From Gracilibacillus salitolerans (GTDB taxonomy: Bacteria; Bacillota; Bacilli; Bacillales; Amphibacillaceae): a DNA stretch of 64,000 nucleotides. This document shows positions 37,566 to 48,586 of this stretch, piece by piece. The position numbers and the translations under genes are program-made. Below the pieces are notes generated by a model. The model saw only the letters and a program-made list of their open reading frames with translations, was not told the origin of the DNA and ran no database searches. Positions within the stretch are counted from its first letter, which is position 1; the number at the start of each line of letters is the position of its first letter. The stretch spans positions 5,022,001-5,086,000 of the forward strand of contig NZ_CP045915.1 in the NCBI RefSeq assembly GCF_009650095.1, given 5' to 3'.

Positions 37566-38972
37566 TTAGAAGTGGTCAGCTGGATTTTCTAATGAACCAT
37601 CTTTGTATACTTCAAAGTGTAAATGGATACCTGTTGAAAAACCTGTTGTTCCCATTACACCAATCTTTTGCCCTTTTTCTACTGTTTGACCTGACGAAAC
37701 GTCAATCGATGATAAGTGGGCATAAATCGTACGATAACCATTGTTATGATCAATTACAATTTTGTTACCATAACCGCCATTATCCCAGCCAGCAGAACTA
37801 ACTGTTCCGTTATCTGCAGCTAATATCGAGCGGTCACTTACACCAGCGATATCTATACCTTTATGGTAAGAACCCCAACGTTCTCCAACATGACTGGAGA
37901 TAGAACCTCCTACAGCCGGCCAGTCCAATTCCCCGCTACCACGTGATGAAACTACCTTTGTACCTTTTACAATAACTTTGTTTGTTGGCTCTTCTGTTAC
38001 ATTTTCATCTAAGACTTCCATGTCTACCGTTTTACCGTTGACTTTTTCCATACGATAATGTGTTTCCACGGTACCATTTTCGCCTTCTTGTTTCACTTCT
38101 TCTTCGCCTTTATACATATCTTCTGATTCTTCTACTTCTGTTTGATAAGCGATTTCTTCTTCATCGAGTTTCTCTTCCGTTACAACAACTTCTACATATG
38201 GCTCATATGCTGTTACATTTAACTCATCACCAATTTTTATTACCGAATCTTCTGTTAGGTCTTCATTTAGTTCTAATAATTTATCTAATGATAGATCATA
38301 CTGGCTGGCAATACTACCTAAGACATCTCCAGCATCTACCACATGTTTTTTATTTTCTAATGTACCTTTCTCTAACAAGGTAATTCCTTCTTCAACAGTT
38401 AAAATTTCATCGTCTGAAACTTTTTTATCTTTTATTGAAACTTCTTCTGTTAGTGAAACGTCTATTATATGAGACTCCCCTACTGATAATGGTTCAGATT
38501 CTTCTTCTGAATCATTATCTATTTTTTCTAATACGTCTGCACTAACATATTTTTCTTTATACTCCTGGATGACTTGTTCTGCTAGTTCTTTCTCTGCAAA
38601 ATAACCAACGACTTCGTCACCAATCTCTAAAGCTTGTGCTTCTACTGCTATTGTTAGTTCTTCATCCAAATAATCAATTACTTCCTGATTATCTACCTTT
38701 GAAGAAAAAACGGTCTCTGTAACATAGTCAATCTCTTCGTTTACTGTATATGTAAAGTCATTCTCATCTTGATGACCAGAGATTTTTTCAGCAATGTGAT
38801 TCTCTACTACGTCTTTATTTTCTACAATTCCGACGTGCTCTCCGTCTACATAAACATGATAGACTTTGCTTAATGCCTCATCATCCGCAAAAGCAACTTG
38901 TGATGAAAGTCCCAATGCCACAACACCAGCAACCGTCAGATGCTTAACGAATCCTTTCATACTTAATCGCAT
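37566..38972 (-). CDS. Secreted M23 cell-wall endopeptidase with LysM and G5 domains
   Basis: A 468-residue exported protein. A signal peptide ends near VAFADDEA (residue ~29). Residues ~30-200 are a repeat region of YabE-like type; a LysM domain follows (VVDAGDVLGSIASQYDLSLD), then a G5 domain (EEEIAYQTEVEESED...PTNKVIVKGTK) and the C-terminal M23 peptidase. That has zinc ligands in SYHKGIDIAG and GIHLHFEVYKDG, and YAHLSS between. It should cut peptidoglycan cross-links. ATG 38972 or 38960 (MKGFVKHL) may be the start. A WalR box precedes it, and walRK lies next, which fits a WalR-controlled hydrolase. Confidence 0.9.
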   Translation of the reverse strand: MRLSMKGFVKHLTVAGVVALGLSSQVAFADDEALSKVYHVYVDGEHVGIVENKDVVENHIAEKISGHQDENDFTYTVNEEIDYVTETVFSSKVDNQEVIDYLDEELTIAVEAQALEIGDEVVGYFAEKELAEQVIQEYKEKYVSADVLEKIDNDSEEESEPLSVGESHIIDVSLTEEVSIKDKKVSDDEILTVEEGITLLEKGTLENKKHVVDAGDVLGSIASQYDLSLDKLLELNEDLTEDSVIKIGDELNVTAYEPYVEVVVTEEKLDEEEIAYQTEVEESEDMYKGEEEVKQEGENGTVETHYRMEKVNGKTVDMEVLDENVTEEPTNKVIVKGTKVVSSRGSGELDWPAVGGSISSHVGERWGSYHKGIDIAGVSDRSILAADNGTVSSAGWDNGGYGNKIVIDHNNGYRTIYAHLSSIDVSSGQTVEKGQKIGVMGTTGFSTGIHLHFEVYKDGSLENPADHF

Positions 38973-39142
38973 GCTAACTTCCTCCTATAACCCCAAAAAC
39001 TATTTATCTATCTATTTTATCTATTTATCTTTAATTCAAATCTTCTACCTTACCCAATCTACCATAAAACAAAACAGCATTAAACATTTTTAATAGGAAT
39101 GTAACAAAACTGTATAATAAAAGCCATAAATTTACATCTTTT

Positions 39143-39159
39143 GTAACAATAGGGTAACA
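39143..39159 (-). promoter_or_regulatory. WalR box upstream of the M23 peptidase gene
   Basis: Minus strand TGTTAC-CCTAT-TGTTAC is a full match to the WalR consensus TGTWAH-N5-TGTWAH. A possible -10 (TATTAT, 39119-39114) would place the box about 36-52 bp upstream of the transcription start, an activating position. A weaker plus-strand match (TGTAAC-N5-TGTATA) is at 39100-39116. Confidence 0.75.
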
Positions 39160-39247
39160 AGAAGACAGTGAAAATGTCTCATTCGTACGAAAAATGGCAT
39201 ACTCCTACTCGGATTAAGACGGCCCCGATTATGCTCTCTTACCATGT

Positions 39248-39294
39248 AAAAAAGGCATAAACCCGTTTCAACATGAATGAAACGAGTTTATGCC
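39248..39294 (-). terminator. Rho-independent terminator of purA
   Basis: A 17-bp stem with one G·U pair (39254-39270 with 39278-39294, starting GGCATAAAC), followed on the minus strand by TTTTTT. Confidence 0.92.
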
Positions 39295-39328
39295 CGCTAG
39301 GCTATCATTTAATCGGTGTTTTTTGCGA

Positions 39329-40642
<1,314 letters not shown>

Positions 40643-40659
40643 TTATTCATTCCGAACTA

Positions 40660-40688
40660 ATTCTACCAATCTTACCGTGCAATGTCAA
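40660..40688 (-). promoter_or_regulatory. purA promoter
   Basis: Minus-strand TTGACA (40688-40683), 17-bp spacer, TAGAAT (40665-40660). It is directly downstream of the PurBox pair. Confidence 0.85.
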
Positions 40689-40692
40689 TTCA

Positions 40693-40734
40693 ATGACGAA
40701 CATTTCTTTAACTTTTATAATTATCGTTCGTGAA
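40693..40734. promoter_or_regulatory. PurR operator (two PurBoxes)
   Basis: CGAAC at 40697-40701 and GTTCG at 40726-40730 are inverted, 24 bp apart, in the contexts ACGAACATT and TATCGTTCG. These contexts and this spacing match the PurBox pair I recall from the B. subtilis pur operon. PurR bound here, upstream of the -35 box, would repress purA when adenine nucleotides are plentiful. Confidence 0.75.
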
Positions 40735-40834
40735 ATAACCAAAATAATACTCATACTCTATTATGAACATCCATTATTCAGACTATACCAATCGTGACAA
40801 ATGTGAAAATACAAATTTGCTTCCTCCTGATCTT

Positions 40835-40925
40835 ATTGTTGAGTGCTAGCATATCGCTCCGGCAAAAATATTCATTTTCTGATGATTAATTCCATAGCGA
40901 GTCCTCCGTGAAGGTTATGTTCCTT
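40835..40925. repeat. Degenerate dispersed Bacillaceae repeat, copy 1
   Basis: TTGTTGAGTGCTAGCATATC followed by GCTCCGGC, then GAGTCCTCCGTG near 40900, matches parts of the elements at 54751-54982 and 63141-63276. No coding sense. Confidence 0.55.
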
Positions 40926-40935
40926 GCAAAAAAGA

Positions 40936-40970
40936 CAAAAAAAGGGATAAGGATGAAAATATCCTTATCC
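40936..40970 (-). terminator. Rho-independent terminator of dnaC
   Basis: GGATAAGGAT (40945-40954) pairs with ATCCTTATCC (40961-40970), followed on the minus strand by CTTTTTTT. The dnaC TAA lies inside the stem. Confidence 0.9.
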
Positions 40971-42326
40971 TGGTGGTATATCACTGGACTGGTAACGGTG
41001 GTCCAAGTCTACGAATTTATTATATTCTTTGACAAATGCTAGTTCGACGTTTCCAACCGGACCATTACGTTGTTTTGCTATAATGATTTCAATAATATTC
41101 TGTTTTTCAGACTCCTGATCATAGTAATCATCACGATATAAGAATCCAACAATATCCGCATCCTGCTCAATACTTCCAGATTCACGTAAATCGGACATCA
41201 TTGGCCGTTTATCCTGACGAGATTCAACACCACGAGATAACTGTGATAAGGCGATTAATGGCACATTTAATTCCCTTGCTAATCCCTTTAATGACCTTGA
41301 AATTTCCGATACTTCTTGTTGTCGGTTTTCTTGTGAATTAGCACTACCTTGAATTAATTGCAAGTAATCTATTAAAATCATACCAAGGCCGTGTTCCTGT
41401 TTTAACCGACGGCATTTAGAGCGAATTTCACTCACTCTTATCCCTGGTGTATCATCGATGAAAATACCAGCATTGGATAAGCTCCCCATTGCCATCGATA
41501 ACCTTCCCCAGTCCTCTTCTTCTAAAGAACCGGTTCTTAACCGTTGTGCATCAATATTTCCTTCTGCACAAACCATACGTGATACGAGCTGATCTGCCCC
41601 CATCTCGAGACTGAAAATAGCGACATTTTCATTCGTTTTAATCGCTACATTCTGTGCAATATTTAGGGCAAAAGCTGTTTTCCCCACAGATGGTCGTGCA
41701 GCAACAATGATTAGATCATTACGTTGAAACCCTGATGTAATACGATCTAAGTCACGAAATCCAGAAGCAATTCCAGTAACTTCACCATTGTTTTTGTGCA
41801 ATAGATCGATATTATCATAGACTTCCATTAAAACATCTTTAATATTTTTAAAAGAAGAAGCGTTCTTTCGATTCGATACTTCTAATATTCGTTTTTCAGA
41901 CTCGTTAAGCACTTCTTCTACTTCATCTTCTTTGGAATAACCGTCTGTTACAATATCGGTTGCTGTACGAATAAGTCTTCTAAGGATCGACTTTTCTTCT
42001 ACAATCCTACAATAATAAATAATATTTGCAGCAGTAGGTACAGCATTGGCTAAGTCACTTAAATAAGAAACTCCACCTACATCATCTAACTGTTGATTAT
42101 TTGCCAAGGCAGTAGTAGCTGTGACAATATCTATAGGCTCCCCTTTATCTGAGAGCTCTAACATCACTCGATAAATCAGCTGATGACTTGCTCGATAGAA
42201 ATCTTCCGGAATTAATATTTCCGAGGAGCTGGAAATAGCATCCGGCTCCAAAAAAATGGCACCAAGTACCGCTTGTTCTGCTTCTATATTATGAGGTGGT
42301 GTTCGCCCTTGTATCATTTCCGTCAT
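40965..42326 (-). CDS. dnaC: Replicative DNA helicase (DnaB-type, named DnaC in Bacillus)
   Basis: A 453-residue hexameric helicase that unwinds DNA at the fork. The N-terminal domain reads PPHNIEAEQAVLGAIFLEPD; the RecA-like motor has Walker A AARPSVGKTAFALNIA and Walker B MILIDYLQLI, then DLRESGSIEQDADIV. The start is ATG 42326 (MTEMIQGRTPPHN) with AGGGGGG upstream; the longer frame from 42455 runs through the repeat element and is not coding. Its order between rplI and purA is as in B. subtilis. Confidence 0.96.
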   Translation of the reverse strand: MTEMIQGRTPPHNIEAEQAVLGAIFLEPDAISSSSEILIPEDFYRASHQLIYRVMLELSDKGEPIDIVTATTALANNQQLDDVGGVSYLSDLANAVPTAANIIYYCRIVEEKSILRRLIRTATDIVTDGYSKEDEVEEVLNESEKRILEVSNRKNASSFKNIKDVLMEVYDNIDLLHKNNGEVTGIASGFRDLDRITSGFQRNDLIIVAARPSVGKTAFALNIAQNVAIKTNENVAIFSLEMGADQLVSRMVCAEGNIDAQRLRTGSLEEEDWGRLSMAMGSLSNAGIFIDDTPGIRVSEIRSKCRRLKQEHGLGMILIDYLQLIQGSANSQENRQQEVSEISRSLKGLARELNVPLIALSQLSRGVESRQDKRPMMSDLRESGSIEQDADIVGFLYRDDYYDQESEKQNIIEIIIAKQRNGPVGNVELAFVKEYNKFVDLDHRYQSSDIPPG

Positions 42327-42428
42327 CTTACTGCCCCCCTTCTCACCATCATACATACAAAACCAGGCATGATCCGCCCGGTTCTTAAGATAGATTATAT
42401 TCCCTAATCGTATTTTTATATTGGAAAC

Positions 42429-42604
42429 GGACAATCGTTCCTCTATTTGTGACAAAATTAATGTTTTAGGATGTATGAGGACATTTATTCCGTTATTTAT
42501 CCAAAATAAAGCTAATTTCTAGCTATTTTCGTATAATAAGGGATTATATGTCCGCCAACACCTAAAATTGAGCATTATTCTAAGAAATTACGTACTAAAT
42601 GTCC
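42429..42604. repeat. Four-box palindromic intergenic element, copy B
   Basis: Forward boxes start at 42429 (GGACAATCGTTCCTCTATT, degenerate) and 42479 (GGACATTTATTCCGTTATT). Reverse boxes end at 42553 (AATAAGGGATTATATGTCC) and 42604 (AATTACGTACTAAATGTCC). Spacings are 50, 75 and 51 bp, almost the same as in copy A. The central 75-bp unit has an inner hairpin (AGCTA/TAGCT flanked by AAAATA/ATTTT). It lies between dnaC and the rplI terminator. Confidence 0.8.
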
Positions 42605-42715
42605 GCCATATTAAAATCCTGCATCACATCTTAGTATTTTATTGTTTGGTATCTCCAAGATATTACTTCTGACAAACGATTGAAGTTAGCTCCATTCTCC
42701 ATATGTTTACTTAAG

Positions 42716-42741
42716 AAAAAGGGAAGCAACGTAAACTTCCC
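42716..42741 (-). terminator. Rho-independent terminator of the gdpP-rplI operon
   Basis: GGGAAG (42721-42726) pairs with CTTCCC (42736-42741), followed on the minus strand by TTTTTCTTA. Confidence 0.8.
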
Positions 42742-42746
42742 ATTAT

Positions 42747-43193
42747 TTAAGCTTCTACAACATGAACTTTTATAGTACCTGTGACTTCTGGGTGAATTTT
42801 CACTGGTACGTTTGTGTAACCTAATGAACGAATTGGCTGATCTAATTCAATTTTTCGCTTGTCCATTTTAATTTGATAATCTTTCTTTAATGTTTCAGCA
42901 ATTTGTTTACTTGTAATAGAACCGAATAAACGACCAGCCTCACCAGATTTTGCTGTTAATTTCACTTCTAAATTAGCCAATTTTTCTTTCAATTGCTTTG
43001 CGTCTTCTACTTCTTGCTCTTCTAGTTTCTTTTCTTTATTTTTCTTTGCGTTGAGTGCTTTCAAGTTTGCCTGATTTGCTTCGACTGCAACATTATTTTT
43101 CAGCAAGTAATTGCGTGCATATCCATCGGAAACATTTTTTACTTCACCTTTTTTTCCTTTTCCTTTTACATCTTGGGTAAAAATTACTTTCAT
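42747..43193 (-). CDS. rplI: Ribosomal protein bL9
   Basis: A 148-residue protein of the large ribosomal subunit. The N-terminal RNA-binding domain reads [20 protein letters not shown] and [17 protein letters not shown]; the long connecting helix is Lys/Glu-rich; the C-terminal domain contains [18 protein letters not shown]. It starts 4 bp inside the end of gdpP. GGAGGAG precedes the ATG. Confidence 0.97.
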   Translation of the reverse strand: MKVIFTQDVKGKGKKGEVKNVSDGYARNYLLKNNVAVEANQANLKALNAKKNKEKKLEEQEVEDAKQLKEKLANLEVKLTAKSGEAGRLFGSITSKQIAETLKKDYQIKMDKRKIELDQPIRSLGYTNVPVKIHPEVTGTIKVHVVEA

Positions 43194-45169
43194 TCTGTTT
43201 CTCCTCCTTCATAATACTCATCTATAATTTCTTTCAACCATTCATAAGCATCGATTACAGCCATATCATCTAATTGAGTAGCAGCATTCGTCAAATGACC
43301 GCCGCCATTCATTTTTTCCATAATAACCTGGACATTGACATCTCCCAGTGATCTTGCACTGATACCAATACGTCCATCTTCCCGCTCCGAAATCACAAAT
43401 GATGCCTCGACTTCGGTCATCATTAACAAGGTATCTGCTGCCTGTGCAATAATCACAGGCCCATATCTTTCCCTTGAGTTCCCTACAGATATGGCAATAT
43501 TGCCTCGATAAATATTCGTATTTTCAATTAACCTGCTTCGTTTCACGTAAATATCTAAGTCCTCTTTTAAAAACTTCTGTACTAAAACGGTATCTGCACC
43601 TTTGGATCGTAAATAGGAAGCAGCATCAAAGGTTCTTGACCCTGTTCTTAATGTGAAACTGTTGGTGTCTACAATAATACCTGCTAATAATGCTGTCGAT
43701 TCTAACATATTTAAAGAAAGCTTACTAGGCTGATATTCCAGCAATTCTGTTACTAGCTCCGCTGTCGACGATGCATATGGCTCCATATAAACAAGTGTAG
43801 GATGATCGACAAACTCTTCGCCTCGACGATGGTGATCAATAACTACAATATGTTCTGTCTTATGGATTAACTTCTCCTCTTGAACCAAGGAAGGTTTATG
43901 TGTATCTACAACGACTAAAAGGGTATCTTTTGTCACAATATCTAATGCTGAATCAGGATCAATAAAATGGGACCACAAATCCTCACTATCTTTCATTTCA
44001 TCTACTAATCGCTGTAAACCTGTATTAATATCATCCTCATCTAAGACAACGAATCCTTCTACCTCATTTGCTTGTGCTATTTTTAACACACCGATGGAAG
44101 CACCAATGGAATCCATGTCTGGAGCTTTATGCCCCATTACTAACACTTGGTCACTTTCTTTTACCAATTCTTTCAAGGCGTGAGATATAACTCTTGCTCT
44201 TACTCTGGTTCGTTTTTCCATGGGGTTTGTTTTACCACCATAAAAACGTACTTTTCCCGTATCATCATCTTTAATAACAACTTGATCTCCACCTCGACCT
44301 AAAGCTAAATCAAGACTCGATTGTGTCAACTCACCCAAGCCAGGTAAATCTTCACTTCCTAACCCTATACCAATACTTAAGGTTAAAGGTACATTTTTGT
44401 CCGTAATTAATTCACGGACTTCATCCAAAATCTCAAATTTTGATTTTTCTAAATCAGACAAGATATTCTGATTCATCACCGCCATAAATCTCTCTTGGGA
44501 TGTTCTTTTTAAATAGATCCCATTTTCATTTGACCAATTGTTTAAAATAGATGTAACCTGTGAATTTATTTGACTTTTAGCTGTATCATCCATGTTTTGC
44601 GTAATTTCTTCGTAGTTGTCTAAAAAGATGATACCTAGCACTGTTTTTTCATTCTGGTAAAGCGTATGAAGCTCTGTTTGTTTCGTTCGATCAAACAAAT
44701 ATAATAATCGTTCTTCTTTTTTATTATATACTTGTAAATCATACTGACCAATCGTTATCCAAAATGTTTCCTTATCATCCTTCAAATAAGAAGGGATATC
44801 GTCTGATAAGACGTCAAGTTTCTCACTGAGTATGGAGTCTGCTTCCGTAAACTCATTCATATAGGGATTCGCCCATTCTATTTGATAATCATCTCCGTAT
44901 AGTATAATTCCTATCGGCATCTCTAACAGGGCTTCTTCGCCGACCTTTTTGACTCGATAAGAAAGTGTTGATATATATGCCTCTGTCTGGTTTACCAGTT
45001 CCTTTTCCCGCACAATACTGTAGTACAATGATACAGAAAATAGAACGGTCATGACGATACCAATAATCCAATGGTAATAAAATAGAAATACTAATAAGAT
45101 GAAGGATAAAACATATATGCCTATGATATGCCTTCCCATTGCCACTGGTTTATCCTTAATTTTTGGCAT
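43190..45169 (-). CDS. gdpP: Cyclic-di-AMP phosphodiesterase GdpP
   Basis: A 659-residue membrane enzyme that hydrolyses c-di-AMP to pApA, tuning osmotic and cell-wall homeostasis. Two N-terminal helices (~14-55), a PAS domain (~80-150), a degenerate GGDEF domain (~170-300; the active GGDEF motif is lost), then DHH/DHHA1: [38 protein letters not shown] and [11 protein letters not shown]. It has the same length as the B. subtilis protein. It lies between yybS and rplI as usual. Confidence 0.96.
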   Translation of the reverse strand: MPKIKDKPVAMGRHIIGIYVLSFILLVFLFYYHWIIGIVMTVLFSVSLYYSIVREKELVNQTEAYISTLSYRVKKVGEEALLEMPIGIILYGDDYQIEWANPYMNEFTEADSILSEKLDVLSDDIPSYLKDDKETFWITIGQYDLQVYNKKEERLLYLFDRTKQTELHTLYQNEKTVLGIIFLDNYEEITQNMDDTAKSQINSQVTSILNNWSNENGIYLKRTSQERFMAVMNQNILSDLEKSKFEILDEVRELITDKNVPLTLSIGIGLGSEDLPGLGELTQSSLDLALGRGGDQVVIKDDDTGKVRFYGGKTNPMEKRTRVRARVISHALKELVKESDQVLVMGHKAPDMDSIGASIGVLKIAQANEVEGFVVLDEDDINTGLQRLVDEMKDSEDLWSHFIDPDSALDIVTKDTLLVVVDTHKPSLVQEEKLIHKTEHIVVIDHHRRGEEFVDHPTLVYMEPYASSTAELVTELLEYQPSKLSLNMLESTALLAGIIVDTNSFTLRTGSRTFDAASYLRSKGADTVLVQKFLKEDLDIYVKRSRLIENTNIYRGNIAISVGNSRERYGPVIIAQAADTLLMMTEVEASFVISEREDGRIGISARSLGDVNVQVIMEKMNGGGHLTNAATQLDDMAVIDAYEWLKEIIDEYYEGGETE

Positions 45170-45198
45170 TGTTGTCAGCTCCTTAACTAAAGTACCCT

Positions 45199-46131
45199 TT
45201 ACTTTGCCATTCTTTTTCGTAATTCAAAACCTAAATCAATTATACCTAAGATTCGTATCAAATAAAGACCCATAAACGGAAAAAATATAATGAAAAGGAT
45301 GCTAATAACTGGTAATGCAAGTGACTGCTTCTTTACATGGCTATAAAAGAAAACGAATGCCAGCCCTTGTAAGGCCATTAGTATTCCTGTTAAATGATAC
45401 ACATTCCATATTATAACAGATGCCATCGAAGAATAGTCTCCCATAACTAAAAAGGAAATAAGTAACATGAAGAAATAAATCCACAAAAATATTTTAGGCA
45501 GGTTAAAACTGCGAAAGGGTGGAAAATAATAACTTTCTTGTTGTACTTTATTGATTACTTTATAGCATACCCATTGTGTTACAATCGCAAAAGCCATGGA
45601 AACAACTACTAATATCACTGGCATTAACTGTAACATATTCATTAATTCTTCTCGTATCAGATCAAAGTCCTGTTGCCCCATCCCTATTGCTTGGAATAAA
45701 TCCTCTGTCATTTGAAGGGAATCATCCATTGCACTTTCAAAGGCATCCATAATCGAAAACTGGAGTACCACTTCTATATAAGCGTAAATAAGTGTCAATC
45801 CTAAAACAAAACCTGCCGTACCTTTAGCCCAAGTTTCGTATGGGTGTTGTTCCTGTTTGATTGACCATCCTATCAGCACTCCACTTAGCAAAGCTAACAA
45901 TGTTATGGGAAATGAGAATACTGGTACAACAAATAATGAAAAAGACAATAAAATCAGGATACCTACTATTGCCCATTTTATGGGATAATTTTTCATTAAC
46001 AATATAACTGGAATAGGTAGCAAAAACAGGGTAACTACTTGTAAAAATGGGATAAGTATCGTTACAAGCAAAAGAAGTAAAAAGATACCTAAATATATAT
46101 AAAAGTCTTTCCTTACAGGCTGCTGATCCAT
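45199..46131 (-). CDS. yybS: YybS-like membrane protein (DUF2232)
   Basis: A 310-residue integral membrane protein with about eight hydrophobic helices, in the fixed position before gdpP and rplI. The start is ATG 46131 (MDQQPVRKDFYIYLG); AAAGGTGG lies upstream, so the GTG at 46140 is unlikely to be used. DUF2232 resembles S-component-like transporters in topology, but the substrate is unknown. Confidence 0.88.
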   Translation of the reverse strand: MDQQPVRKDFYIYLGIFLLLLLVTILIPFLQVVTLFLLPIPVILLMKNYPIKWAIVGILILLSFSLFVVPVFSFPITLLALLSGVLIGWSIKQEQHPYETWAKGTAGFVLGLTLIYAYIEVVLQFSIMDAFESAMDDSLQMTEDLFQAIGMGQQDFDLIREELMNMLQLMPVILVVVSMAFAIVTQWVCYKVINKVQQESYYFPPFRSFNLPKIFLWIYFFMLLISFLVMGDYSSMASVIIWNVYHLTGILMALQGLAFVFFYSHVKKQSLALPVISILFIIFFPFMGLYLIRILGIIDLGFELRKRMAK

Positions 46132-46160
46132 AAAAACCACCTTTACTCACTCTATTTGAT

Positions 46161-46196
46161 TGAAAAAGCACAGCTAGCAAGCGCTGTGCTTTTTCA
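46161..46196. terminator. Strong hairpin between yybS and the HAD gene
   Basis: A 14-bp perfect stem (TGAAAAAGCACAGC at 46161-46174 with its complement at 46183-46196). It lies upstream of yybS, where it may end a transcript arriving from the right, or attenuate; the U-run is inside the stem. Confidence 0.6.
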
Positions 46197-46343
46197 TCGT
46201 ACACTTTTTCTATTCTAATTATATACGAACAATATATCTGCGACAAATTAAAGAGACTTAAATAAGGATTCGCTAAAAAAAGAAATGCGTGAACTTCTTT
46301 TATCCAGTATAATGTAGGGAGAATAACTAGAGGGGGAGCATGG

Positions 46344-47123
46344 ATGATTAAGACGATTATTTTTGACCTTGATGATACACTTTTGTGGGATAAAAAAAGT
46401 GTCAAAACTGCTTTTGAAGAAACTTGCCTATTGGCAAATCAAAAATATGGAGTGGATCCTGAAAAATTAGAAGAAGCTGTTCGGGAAGAAGCTCGTAAGT
46501 TATATCAAGGATACGAAACATATGAATTTACGCAGATGATCGGCATTAATCCTTTTGAAGGACTTTGGGGAAATTTCTTAGATGATCATACATATTTTAA
46601 AAAAATGGCGGAAATCGTACCTAATTACCGCAAAGATGCTTGGACAAATGGTTTAAAACAACTAGGGATTGAAGATGGAGATTTTGGTACCTACTTGGCA
46701 GAACAATTTCCTGAAAACCGCAAAAAGAATCCTTTCATCTATGAAGAAACATTTTCTGTCTTGGAAAAACTGGGGAGCAATTACCAATTAGTAATGCTAA
46801 CGAACGGTTCTCCAGATCTACAAAACACTAAATTAACAATCACACCAGAACTAAAGGACTACTTTGACCATATTATTATCTCCGGTGGATTCGGTAAAGG
46901 AAAGCCTGATCCAAGTATATTTGAACATGCACTGGAAACAGCTGGTGTGACCAAAGATGAAGCAATTATGGTCGGTGATAACTTGATGACAGATATCCTC
47001 GGAGCAAACCGGACTGGTATTCAAAGTGTCTGGATCAATCGAGAAAATAAACAACCAACTGATGTAGAGCCTACTTATCAAATTAAACATCTTGATGAAT
47101 TATTTACGATATTAAATGGATAA
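46344..47123 (+). CDS. HAD-superfamily phosphatase (YjjG/YsaA-like)
   Basis: A 259-residue hydrolase. HAD motifs: [12 protein letters not shown] with nucleophile and acid Asp (residues 8 and 10), II VMLTNGS, III the Lys in [30 protein letters not shown]. The helical cap suggests a small phosphorylated substrate such as a nucleotide. ATG 46344 follows GAGGGGGAGC; an overlapping ATG at 46340 meets an immediate stop. It is the only plus-strand gene here apart from the IS, so it was probably inserted into the ancestral rpsR-yybS interval. Confidence 0.88.
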   Translation: MIKTIIFDLDDTLLWDKKSVKTAFEETCLLANQKYGVDPEKLEEAVREEARKLYQGYETYEFTQMIGINPFEGLWGNFLDDHTYFKKMAEIVPNYRKDAWTNGLKQLGIEDGDFGTYLAEQFPENRKKNPFIYEETFSVLEKLGSNYQLVMLTNGSPDLQNTKLTITPELKDYFDHIIISGGFGKGKPDPSIFEHALETAGVTKDEAIMVGDNLMTDILGANRTGIQSVWINRENKQPTDVEPTYQIKHLDELFTILNG

Positions 47124-47132
47124 TTCATCATG

Positions 47133-47163
47133 AAAAAGGGACTGATGACATTAGTCCCTTTTT
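47133..47163 (+). terminator. Rho-independent terminator of the HAD gene
   Basis: AAAAAGGGACT (47133-47143) pairs perfectly with AGTCCCTTTTT (47153-47163), followed by further Ts. Confidence 0.92.
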
Positions 47164-47354
47164 TTGATATAACGATTTACTGGCAACTTCGAAGGCTTTA
47201 CTATCAACTTCAAAAAATCAGCCGCTTAGGCATTGCAATTTCTACAGAAAAAAGAGCTCTTCAACATTGAGGAGACCTAATTAAATGAGACAGAGGAAAA
47301 AGCACCCCCAGAGTCGTATATAAAAATTAACGACTTTTAGGAGGTGCTTTTCTC

Positions 47355-47678
47355 ATGGGGGAAAAGAAAAATGTTTATTCTGAAGAAGTGAAACGTAGAG
47401 TCATTGAAATGAAGTTGTCTAAAAAATATACAAATAAACAGATTATGAAAAAGTTTGGAATCCGTAGCGTAAGTCAAATTAAAAGATGGATGAAATGGTT
47501 TCGAGATGGAGAAGAACATCGGTTGTCACAACCCATCGGTAAACAATATTCCTTTGGAAAAGGGCCTGAAGAACTAAACGAAGTAGATCAGTTAAAAAGG
47601 CAAATCAGACATCTAGAAATCCAAAATGAAATCTTAAAAAAGTACCAGGAAATCGAAAGGAGTTGGTACCAGAGATAG
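47355..47678 (+). CDS. IS3-family transposase OrfA
   Basis: A 107-residue DNA-binding protein with an N-terminal helix-turn-helix (YSEEVKRRVIEMKLSKKYTN, IMKKFGIRSVSQIKRWMKWF) and a C-terminal leucine-zipper-like helix (LKRQIRHLEIQNEILKKYQE). A slippery A6G run at 47633-47642 (the codons ahead of KKYQE) fits the programmed -1 shift that makes the OrfAB transposase. Confidence 0.88.
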   Translation: MGEKKNVYSEEVKRRVIEMKLSKKYTNKQIMKKFGIRSVSQIKRWMKWFRDGEEHRLSQPIGKQYSFGKGPEELNEVDQLKRQIRHLEIQNEILKKYQEIERSWYQR

Positions 47679-48515
47679 TTATAGAACTAGTAGAGTCGTT
47701 AAAGGAAGTTTATACTGTATCGATGATTTGTGATTGTATCAGAGTTCCTAGGTCCACTTACTATCGTTGGGCTCAAAAGTCGGGAGCCAACAGAACTAGA
47801 ACAACTTATTATTGATATTTGTAAATCCCTACATTACAGAGTAGGACACCGAATGGTTAAAAAGTTACTTAAAGAGGAACACAACATTTCTGTGAACAGA
47901 CTTACTGCACAAAGGATCATGCAAAAATATAAAATCCAATGTCGGGTAAAACCAAAGAGAAAATCGAACATCGCCGGTGAAAGTAAATGCGTCGTTCCTA
48001 ATTTATTGGAACAAAATTTCAAGGCAGATAGACCAAATCAAAAGTGGGTTACTGATATTACTTACTTGCCTTTTGGGGAATCAATGATGTATTTATCAAC
48101 CATTATGGATTTGTATAATAACGAAATTGTCGCTTATCGAGTGAGTCATAACCAAGAAGAAGAATTAGTGCTAGAAACACTGAAAGCAGCTTGTAATGGA
48201 CGTGAAACAAAGGGATTAATTCTTCATAGTGATCAAGGGGCTCAATACACATCCTACGCTTTTCAAGAATTAGCTGAAGAAAAAGGCATTATCACAAGCA
48301 TGTCCCGGAAAGGTAATTGCTTTGATAATGCCGTCATTGAATCCTTCCACTCCACCATAAAGTCGGAAGAATTCTACACACATCAAAAGATGCGTCTTAC
48401 AAATTCCATTGTACTAGAAAAAGTGGAATTGTACATGTATTATTACAACTATATACGACCATTTTCAAAATTAAACTGCCTTTCTCCTGTTCAATTCAGG
48501 GCAAAGGCAGCCTAG
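47663..48515 (+). pseudogene. IS3-family transposase OrfB, frameshifted
   Basis: The DDE integrase: Asp in WVTDITYLPF, Asp in LHSDQGAQYTSYAF and Glu in NAVIESFHSTIKSEEF. The main frame (from 47730) starts with a non-homologous lead; the true N-terminus (LVPEIVIELVESLKEVYTVS, then RVPRSTYYRWAQK) lies in another frame from ~47663. The frame must change near 47775-47790 before REPTELEQLIIDICK. One indel therefore disrupts orfB. A sequencing error would look the same. Confidence 0.8.
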
Positions 48516-48586
48516 GTGCTTTTTCTTGTCTCATATTACTAGGTCAGTTCACATCAAAGAGCTCTTTTTAATCATCTATTGTTTTA

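Larger units (their letters stand above)
47286..48533 (+). mobile_element. IS3-family insertion sequence
   Basis: A 1248-bp element with imperfect terminal inverted repeats, left TGAGACAGAGGAAAAAGCAC and right end reverse-complement TGAGACAAGAAAAAGCACC. It carries orfA and orfB in the usual overlapping arrangement. No clear target duplication is visible (flanks TTAAA and TATTA). It sits inside the inverted repeat that would be the serA terminator. orfB carries a frameshift, so this copy is probably inactive. Confidence 0.88.

Noticed and set aside
42327..42455. N-terminal extension of dnaC
   Set aside because: It runs through the palindromic element; the internal ATG at 42326 has a strong ribosome binding site and matches the family start.
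43500..43560. GTTTCACGTAAA inside gdpP as a third parS
   Set aside because: It lacks the palindromic right half; too divergent from the parS consensus.
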